Source of the DNA: Pseudomonas fluorescens
GTDB taxonomy: Bacteria; Pseudomonadota; Gammaproteobacteria; Pseudomonadales; Pseudomonadaceae
DNA: 64,000 nucleotides
Reading direction: 5' to 3'
NCBI RefSeq assembly: GCF_900215245.1
Contig: NZ_LT907842.1
Span: 2,232,001-2,296,000 of the forward strand
The notes under the pieces are model-generated. The model made no database searches. It saw only the letters and a program-made list of their open reading frames with translations, and was not told where the DNA came from. Positions 58,477 through 64,000 of the stretch are shown here, piece by piece. A program made the position numbers and the translations under genes. Positions within the stretch are counted from its first letter, which is position 1. Every line of letters begins with the position of its first letter.

Positions 58477-59970
58477 TCAAGCCTTGAGCATATGCCCGGT
58501 TTCTTCCAGGTTAATGTGCCAACTCAGTGCTTCACGCAGGATATGCGGTGTATGCCCGCCGATCGCGCAGGCGGCATTGAAGTAAGTGTTCAGCGCATCG
58601 CGGTATGCCGGGTGCACGCAGTTGTCGATGATCACCCGGGCCCGCTCACGCGGTGCCAGGCCGCGCAGGTCGGCAAGGCCGATCTCGGTCACCAATATGT
58701 CGACGTCATGTTCGGTGTGGTCCACGTGGCTGACCATCGGCACCACGCTGGAAATCGCACCGCCTTTGGCTATCGACTTGGTGACGAAGATCGCCAGGTG
58801 CGCGTTGCGTGCGAAGTCTCCGGAGCCGCCAATGCCGTTCATCATCCGTGTGCCGCAGACGTGGGTGGAGTTGACGTTGCCGTAGATGTCGAATTCCAGC
58901 GCGGTGTTGATGCCGATAATGCCCAGGCGCCGAACCACTTCGGGGTGATTGGAGATTTCCTGTGGGCGCAGTACCAACTTGTCCTTGTAGTGTTCCAGGT
59001 TGCCGAACACATCGGCGTTGCGTCGCTCCGACAAGGTGATCGAGCTGCCCGAGGCGAAGCTCAGCTTGCCCGCATCGATCAGGTCGAACGTTGAGTCCTG
59101 CAACACTTCCGAGTACATGGTCAGGTCTTCGAACGGCGATTCGATCAAGCCGCACATCACCGCGTTGGCGATATTGCCGATGCCGGCCTGCAGCGGGCCG
59201 AGCTTGTTGGTCATGCGCCCGGCGTCCACTTCCTGCTTGAGGAAGTTGATCAGATGGTTGGCGATACCTTGGGTGTCAGCGTCCGGCGGCGTCACTGTAG
59301 AGGCGGAGTCTGCCTTGTTGGTGATGACGATGGCCACAATCTTCTCGGGCGGGATCGGGATCGCGGTGCTGCCGATGCGGTCGTCGACCTTAACCAGCGG
59401 AATTGGCGTGCGTGTCGGCCGATAGGTCGGGATATAGATGTCGTGCAGCCCTTCCAGGTTCGGATTGTGCGCAAGGTTGATCTCAACAATCACCTGCTTG
59501 GCGAAAATCGCGAAGCTGGCTGAGTTGCCCACGGAGGTGGTGGGCACGATATGCCCTTGTTCGGTGATCGCGACGGCTTCGATGACGGCGATGTCCGGCA
59601 GCTTGAGCTGGTTGTTGCGCAGTTGCTCGACGGTTTCCGACAGATGTTGGTCGATAAACATCACCTCGCCTGCGTTGATCGCTTTGCGCAGGGTGCTGTC
59701 GACCTGAAAGGGCATGCGTCGGGACAGCACACCGGCTTCGGTCAGTTGCTTGTCCAGGTCATTGCCCAGGCTGGCGCCCGTCATCAGGGTGATTTTCAGC
59801 GGGGATGTCTTGGCGCGTTCGGCCAGGGCGTGGGGAACGGCCTTGGCTTCACCGGCGCGGGTGAAGCCGCTCATGCCGACGGTCATGCCGTCCTCGATCA
59901 GTGCGGCGGCGTCTGCCGCGCTCATGACCTTGTTCAACAGCGAAGGCAAGCGGATACGATCACGGTACAT
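58477..59970 (-). CDS. Acetyl-CoA hydrolase/transferase family protein (succinate/acetate CoA-transferase type)
   Basis: A 497-residue cytoplasmic enzyme of the AarC/Cat1 class, in which CoA is moved between carboxylic acids such as acetate and succinate, or acetyl-CoA is hydrolysed. Conserved segments: GMSGFTRAGEAKAVPHAL near the N-terminus, LQAGIGNIANAVMCG, the catalytic-glutamate region MYSEVLQDS, and GIGGSGDFARNAHLAIFV. The direction in vivo is unknown. It may help acetate detoxification or growth on acids. Monocistronic by spacing; the pnt genes end about 180 bases away. Confidence 0.88.
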   Translation of the reverse strand: MYRDRIRLPSLLNKVMSAADAAALIEDGMTVGMSGFTRAGEAKAVPHALAERAKTSPLKITLMTGASLGNDLDKQLTEAGVLSRRMPFQVDSTLRKAINAGEVMFIDQHLSETVEQLRNNQLKLPDIAVIEAVAITEQGHIVPTTSVGNSASFAIFAKQVIVEINLAHNPNLEGLHDIYIPTYRPTRTPIPLVKVDDRIGSTAIPIPPEKIVAIVITNKADSASTVTPPDADTQGIANHLINFLKQEVDAGRMTNKLGPLQAGIGNIANAVMCGLIESPFEDLTMYSEVLQDSTFDLIDAGKLSFASGSSITLSERRNADVFGNLEHYKDKLVLRPQEISNHPEVVRRLGIIGINTALEFDIYGNVNSTHVCGTRMMNGIGGSGDFARNAHLAIFVTKSIAKGGAISSVVPMVSHVDHTEHDVDILVTEIGLADLRGLAPRERARVIIDNCVHPAYRDALNTYFNAACAIGGHTPHILREALSWHINLEETGHMLKA

Positions 59971-60090
59971 GAATTGTTATCTCAGGCTACGGAAGCAAGG
60001 TGGGCAGTGTAGTGATTTCAAAAAAATTCGGCCCGCTACCATGGTCGAATGCCGGGCAGCGATTTAGAGCCTTTGGTCGGGTTTCATCCG

Positions 60091-60128
60091 ATAATAAAAA
60101 ACCCCAGCCTACTGGAGGCCAGGGTTTC
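60091..60128 (-). terminator. Intrinsic terminator after pntB
   Basis: AACCC/GGGTT and GCC/GGC segments between 60100 and 60126 form an interrupted stem. On the minus strand it ends in GGGTTTTTTATTAT, a good T-run, and follows the pntB stop at 60150. Confidence 0.75.
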
Positions 60129-60149
60129 GGGTATTGCGCTGGCGCAGTG

Positions 60150-61586
60150 TTATTCGACAGCTTTGACCATGTCTTCGATGACCTTCTTGGCATCACCGAA
60201 GACCATCATGGTTTTGTCCAGGTAGAACAACTCGTTGTCCAGGCCGGCATAGCCGCTGGCCATCGAGCGTTTGTTGACGATGATGGTCTTGGCCTTGAAC
60301 GCTTCCAGGATCGGCATACCGGCGATCGGTGAGTTTGGATCGTTCTTGGCGGCCGGGTTGACCACGTCGTTCGCACCCAGCACCAGCACCACGTCGGCTT
60401 GGCCGAACTCGGAGTTGATGTCTTCCATCTCGAATACCTGGTCGTAAGGCACTTCGGCCTCGGCCAGCAGTACGTTCATGTGCCCAGGCATACGGCCCGC
60501 TACCGGGTGGATCGCATACTTCACGGTGACGCCGCGATGAGTCAGCTTTTCGGTCAGCTCTTTGAGCGCATGCTGCGCGCGGGCGACCGCCAGGCCATAG
60601 CCTGGAACGATGATCACGGTGTCGGCGTTGGTCAGCAGGAAGGTGGCGTCGTCCGCGGAGCCGGATTTTACCGGGCGCGCTTCTTTCGAACCTGCCGCTG
60701 CGCCGGCATCCACCGTGTTGCCGAAACCACCGAGCAGTACATTAAAGAAGGAGCGGTTCATCGCCTTGCACATGATGTACGACAGGATCGCGCCGCTTGA
60801 GCCTACCAGCGAGCCGGCGATGATCAGCATCGAGTTGTTCAGCGAGAAACCGATGCCTGCTGCTGCCCAACCGGAGTAGCTGTTAAGCATCGAGACGACA
60901 ACCGGCATGTCGGCGCCGCCGATCGGGATGATGATCAGCACGCCGAGCACGAACGCCAGGGCCAGCATCAATGCGAAGGCACTGAGGTTGCCGGTGAACA
61001 TGAACGCCAGGCCGAGACCGAGCGTGGCCAGGCCAAGTACCAGGTTCAGCTTGTGCTGGCCGCCGAACTGTACCGGTGCGCCCTGGAACAGACGGAACTT
61101 GTACTTGCCCGACAGTTTGCCGAACGCGATCACCGAACCCGAGAAGGTGATGGCGCCGATGGCTGCGCCGAGGAACAACTCCAGGCGGTTACCGGCCGGA
61201 ATCGAGTCGCCCAAATGTTTCACGATGCCCAGGGATTGTGGCTCGACCACGGCGGCGATGGCGATGAACACCGCTGCCAGGCCGATCATGCTGTGCATGA
61301 ACGCGACCAGTTCTGGCATCTTGGTCATTTCTACGCGCTTGGCCATGATCGAACCGGCGGTGCCGCCGACCAGCAGGCCGACGATGACGTAGCCAATACC
61401 AGCGGTGGCGAGTTCAGCGCCCAGTTTATAGATGAGGCCGACGGTGGTGAGTACCGCCAGCGCCATGCCGAGCATGCCAAACAGGTTGCCGCGTCGCGAT
61501 GTGGTGGGGTGTGACAGGCCTTTAAGGGCCTGGATAAAGCAGATCGACGCGATCAAGTAGAGCGTCGTGACGAGATTCATGCTCAT
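60150..61586 (-). CDS. pntB: NAD(P) transhydrogenase subunit beta
   Basis: A 478-residue subunit with about eight to nine membrane helices followed by the NADP-binding domain III (about residues 300-478). [13 protein letters not shown] is the dinucleotide-binding loop, and [24 protein letters not shown] is a conserved domain III stretch. With subunit alpha it transfers hydride between NADH and NADP+ using the proton gradient. Its start overlaps the pntAb stop (ATGA). ATG 61586 lies within the coupling overlap. Confidence 0.95.
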   Translation of the reverse strand: MSMNLVTTLYLIASICFIQALKGLSHPTTSRRGNLFGMLGMALAVLTTVGLIYKLGAELATAGIGYVIVGLLVGGTAGSIMAKRVEMTKMPELVAFMHSMIGLAAVFIAIAAVVEPQSLGIVKHLGDSIPAGNRLELFLGAAIGAITFSGSVIAFGKLSGKYKFRLFQGAPVQFGGQHKLNLVLGLATLGLGLAFMFTGNLSAFALMLALAFVLGVLIIIPIGGADMPVVVSMLNSYSGWAAAGIGFSLNNSMLIIAGSLVGSSGAILSYIMCKAMNRSFFNVLLGGFGNTVDAGAAAGSKEARPVKSGSADDATFLLTNADTVIIVPGYGLAVARAQHALKELTEKLTHRGVTVKYAIHPVAGRMPGHMNVLLAEAEVPYDQVFEMEDINSEFGQADVVLVLGANDVVNPAAKNDPNSPIAGMPILEAFKAKTIIVNKRSMASGYAGLDNELFYLDKTMMVFGDAKKVIEDMVKAVE

Positions 61587-61906
61587 GACGATGGCGCCTC
61601 TTCTTTTGCTTTCGGGGCTTTCTTCTTGAACATCTCAAGCATCCTGCGAGTGACCAGGAAACCGCCAAACACGTTAACCGCCGCGAGCGCCACGGCCAGG
61701 GTGCCCATGGTCTTGCCCAGTGGCGTTACGGTGAGCGCGGCGGCGAGCATGGCGCCGACGATGACAATTGCGGAGATCGCATTGGTCACCGCCATCAGCG
61801 GCGTGTGAAGCGCGGGGGTCACGTTCCATACCACGTGGTAGCCGACATAAATCGCCAGCACAAAGATGATCAGGTTGTAGATACCGGGGGAGATAAGCTC
61901 TTCCAT
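61583..61906 (-). CDS. pntAb: NAD(P) transhydrogenase subunit alpha part 2 (membrane)
   Basis: A 107-residue protein with three to four helices (for example [16 protein letters not shown] and [19 protein letters not shown]) and a lysine-rich tail. Pseudomonas carries subunit alpha as two polypeptides, and this is the membrane part that pairs with the domain I protein. It overlaps pntB by four bases (61583-61586) and is 15 bases downstream of the pntAa stop. Confidence 0.93.
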   Translation of the reverse strand: MEELISPGIYNLIIFVLAIYVGYHVVWNVTPALHTPLMAVTNAISAIVIVGAMLAAALTVTPLGKTMGTLAVALAAVNVFGGFLVTRRMLEMFKKKAPKAKEEAPSS

Positions 61907-61921
61907 CGTCTGAATCCCTGC

Positions 61922-63043
61922 TTAGGCGTTTTTGCGGATGACTTGGCCGTCGCGGCACATCAGGCACGCGGCGACGATGTCGTCTTCGAGGTTGATTTCA
62001 AACTGCCCTTCCTTGGTGAAGACCAGCTTCAGGAAGTCCAGCAGGTTGCGCGCGTATAGCGCAGAAGCATCGGCGGCTACGGCACCCGCCAGGTTGGTCG
62101 GGCCGCAGATGGTCACGCCGTTTTCCACGACGACCTGATCGGCCACCGTTAGCGGGCAGTTACCGCCTTGGGCTGCGGCGAGGTCGATGACCACCGAGCC
62201 CGGCTTCATTTGCGCGACGGTCTCGGCGCTGAGCAGGGTGGGTGCCTTGCGACCTGGGATCAATGCAGTGGTGATGACGATGTCGGCTTGCTTGGCGCGT
62301 TCGTGTACGGCCAGGGCCTGGCGCTGCATCCAGCTGGACGGCATTGGGCGAGCATATCCGCCGACACCGACGGCGCATTCGCGCTCTTCGTCGGTTTCAT
62401 AAGGGACGTCGACGAACTTGGCGCCAAGCGATTCGATTTGCTCTTTTACCGCAGGGCGCACGTCAGATGCTTCGATCACCGCACCCAGACGCTTCGCCGT
62501 GGCGATGGCTTGCAGTCCGGCGACACCCGCGCCGAGAATCAACACGCGCGCTGCTTTGACGGTGCCTGCGGCGGTCATCAGCATCGGCATGAAACGCGGG
62601 TAGTGGTGGGCTGCCAGCAGGACCGCTTTATAACCGGCGATGTTGGCTTGGGACGACAGCACGTCGAGGCTCTGGGCTCGCGATGTACGGGGGGCGGCTT
62701 CAAGCGCGAAGGCCGTGACGCCACGCTCGGCCAACTTGGCAATGGTTTCGTTGCTGAACGGATTGAGCATGCCCACCAACACAGTGCCGCTTTTGATCAG
62801 CGCCAGTTCACTGGCGCTGGGGGCAACCACTTTGAGAATCAGCTCGGCGCCAAACGTATCGTTGGCACTGCCAATGGTTGCGCCTGCCGTTTCATAGGCA
62901 CTGTCGACGATGCTGGCGTTGAGGCCTGCTCCGCTTTGAACAGTGACCTTATGGCCCTGGCCGATCAGCTTCTTGATGGTTTCCGGGGTGGCAGCCACCC
63001 GCGTTTCACCGGTCTGGGTTTCGAGAGGAACACCAATGTGCAC
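61922..63043 (-). CDS. pntAa: NAD(P) transhydrogenase subunit alpha part 1 (NAD-binding domain)
   Basis: A 373-residue soluble domain I with a Rossmann NAD-binding site (VLILGAGVAGLQAIATAKRLGA) and the alanine dehydrogenase-like N-terminus IGVPLETQTGETRVAATPETI. GTG 63043 was chosen because AGGAG lies eight bases before it and the protein starts at the family N-terminus; the longer frame lacks support. It transfers hydride from NADH. First gene of pntAa-pntAb-pntB. Confidence 0.93.
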   Translation of the reverse strand: MHIGVPLETQTGETRVAATPETIKKLIGQGHKVTVQSGAGLNASIVDSAYETAGATIGSANDTFGAELILKVVAPSASELALIKSGTVLVGMLNPFSNETIAKLAERGVTAFALEAAPRTSRAQSLDVLSSQANIAGYKAVLLAAHHYPRFMPMLMTAAGTVKAARVLILGAGVAGLQAIATAKRLGAVIEASDVRPAVKEQIESLGAKFVDVPYETDEERECAVGVGGYARPMPSSWMQRQALAVHERAKQADIVITTALIPGRKAPTLLSAETVAQMKPGSVVIDLAAAQGGNCPLTVADQVVVENGVTICGPTNLAGAVAADASALYARNLLDFLKLVFTKEGQFEINLEDDIVAACLMCRDGQVIRKNA

Positions 63044-63494
63044 GTCAAATCTCCTGCATGATCTTTTTGCTTTTGATCTTTTTGTAAAAAGGCCAGTGCA
63101 CCGTGAGTGGCGCATCTGGGGCGGCCGATCAGCACGATCCCGCTGAAATGACAGCGGGGCGCGGCATTTTGCAGGCGAACTTTACGGCCTTCAAGGGATT
63201 ATGACGGGTGACGAAAAATTAACTACAAGTCACCCTGTGACTGATTGTCGCAACGTGCGCAAATAACCTCTTTAAATACAGGTGTTTAAAGGGTTGCAGA
63301 GGTTTATTGATGCTTTTTCAATCGCCGGTGTGAATGGTTGGGCATTGGCCGGCGCTAGGCCCTGAAAGCCATGTTGATCATGGCTCTTAGCCTTTTTATG
63401 GCTGATAAGTACAGTCTGTCTAAAAGCGACATATACGTACATCTGTAGGTTTTAGATTTAATTGACTACAAGGTCAACAAATACATTTTCTCCT
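63044..63494. other. Divergent upstream region between pntAa and the LysR gene end
   Basis: About 450 bases without a gene. An A/T-rich dyad CTTTAAA/TTTAAAG (about 63270-63291, eight-base spacer) and the mirror of AGTACAG/CTGTAGG near 63408-63450 are visible. The pntAa promoter presumably lies near its GTG. The right part is low in GC and directly follows the convergent side of the LysR gene. Confidence 0.4.
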
Positions 63495-64000
63495 TTAAAT
63501 ACCTGGGCTGTAGCGGTGTGACTGGTCAATTAGCCAGTCCCTGAAAGCGTGCAGTGATGCAGATTCGACTTTTCTTTCAGGAATCATCAGGTAGTAAGCC
63601 TTGGCGCTGTGCAGTGCCTCGGGGCTTGCGATCACCAGTTGGTTCTCCTTGAGTTCGCGCTGGATGAGGAAGGGTGGAATCAGCGCGATCCCCATGTCAT
63701 GCATGGCGGCTTGAGACAACATCGAGAATAGCTCGTAACGAGGGCCTGTCATGTCGCGGGGTATGTTCAGTTGTTGCGCGTTAAACCATTGGCGCCAGGC
63801 GTAAGGCCTGGTGGTCTGCTGCAGCAGCGGCAGTTCTGCGATTTCCTGGGGGCTGAAGTGGGTTCGGGTGCCCAGTAATCCTGCGCTGCACACGGGGACG
63901 GGGTTTTCTCCCATCAGCCGATGGGATTCTGTACCGGACCAGTCGGCATCGCCAAAGTAGATTGCGGCATCGAATTCGGTATCGGCAAATAGAAAGGGGC
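63495..64000 (-). CDS. LysR-family transcriptional regulator, C-terminal part (partial)
   Basis: The frame is open from base 64000 to TAA at 63495-63497, giving 168 residues of the substrate-binding domain (FDAAIYFGDADWSG, MGENPVPVCS, and SMLSQAAMHDMGIALIPPFLI). The N-terminal helix-turn-helix lies beyond the window. The same place in other pseudomonads is held by the LysR regulator of glutaryl-CoA dehydrogenase, which I recall as GcdR, but the adjacent target gene cannot be seen. It points left toward pntAa, so its operator would be to the right of the window. Confidence 0.85.
   Translation of the reverse strand, partial: PFLFADTEFDAAIYFGDADWSGTESHRLMGENPVPVCSAGLLGTRTHFSPQEIAELPLLQQTTRPYAWRQWFNAQQLNIPRDMTGPRYELFSMLSQAAMHDMGIALIPPFLIQRELKENQLVIASPEALHSAKAYYLMIPERKVESASLHAFRDWLIDQSHRYSPGI

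Overview
The window is a contiguous piece of a fluorescent Pseudomonas chromosome. Evidence: uniformly high-GC coding sequence, family-typical Pseudomonas proteins throughout (PA0069-type radical SAM protein, KinB/AlgB, AmpDh2, DUF2388 tandem, ErsA-type sRNA), many REP/REPIN palindromes of the P. fluorescens type, and a gene order that, from memory, follows the cox-met-katE-znu-polA-dsbA-algB-gltP-pnt stretch of P. putida and is split between two places in P. aeruginosa. I cannot name the species. There is no prophage, transposase, CRISPR array, rRNA or tRNA that I can see.

Layout. 1-1404: end of a GMC oxidoreductase and its tri-haem cytochrome c (gluconate-dehydrogenase type). 1445-2544: a LexA-box-controlled radical SAM protein. 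2773-5846: beta carbonic anhydrase, SulP anion transporter, and a conserved hypothetical. 6216-14769: the complete aa3/caa3 cytochrome c oxidase locus (ctaC, ctaD, ctaG, ctaE, a small membrane protein on the other strand, SURF1, a Sco-like protein, ctaA, ctaB, Sco). 14770-15827: REPINs, plus a short BRO-N protein behind an elaborate leader that looks like an attenuator or RNA switch. 15862-18369: metNIQ. 18637-20778: KatE. 20874-24667: a lipoprotein and the zinc-uptake locus (znuB, znuC, zur / znuA). 24776-29857: thrB, a small periplasmic protein, polA, the ErsA-type sRNA and yihA. 30050-35623: cytochromes c5 and c4, DsbA, an endonuclease/phosphatase-family protein, a diguanylate cyclase and AmpDh2. 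35796-40330: kinB-algB and, divergently, a probable sigma-54 transcript leading to a UPF0391 protein and an Ivy-type lysozyme inhibitor.

41061-43718: gltP and a SpmA/SpmB-type membrane protein. 43811-48393: a four-gene MCE lipid transporter and a DUF5924-type membrane protein. 48464-54025: M16 peptidase, Na/Pi cotransporter-like, TerC and CitMHS transporters. 54280-57334: a DUF4105-type protein with two possible catalytic centres and three tandem DUF2388 proteins. 57494-58158: two DUF1127 proteins embedded in a field of GTAC/ACTGTA palindromes. 58477-63043: CoA-transferase and pntAa-pntAb-pntB. 63495-64000: the C-terminal part of a LysR regulator.

Most genes are core physiology: respiration (cytochrome oxidase, c-type cytochromes, transhydrogenase), metal and amino-acid transport, envelope homeostasis and the alginate/KinB-AlgB circuit. 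The least explained parts are the switch-like leader of the BRO-N gene (15119-15383), the DUF4105-DUF2388 cluster, the palindrome field around the DUF1127 genes, a possible small RNA in front of katE, and a gene-free stretch of about 730 bases before gltP.
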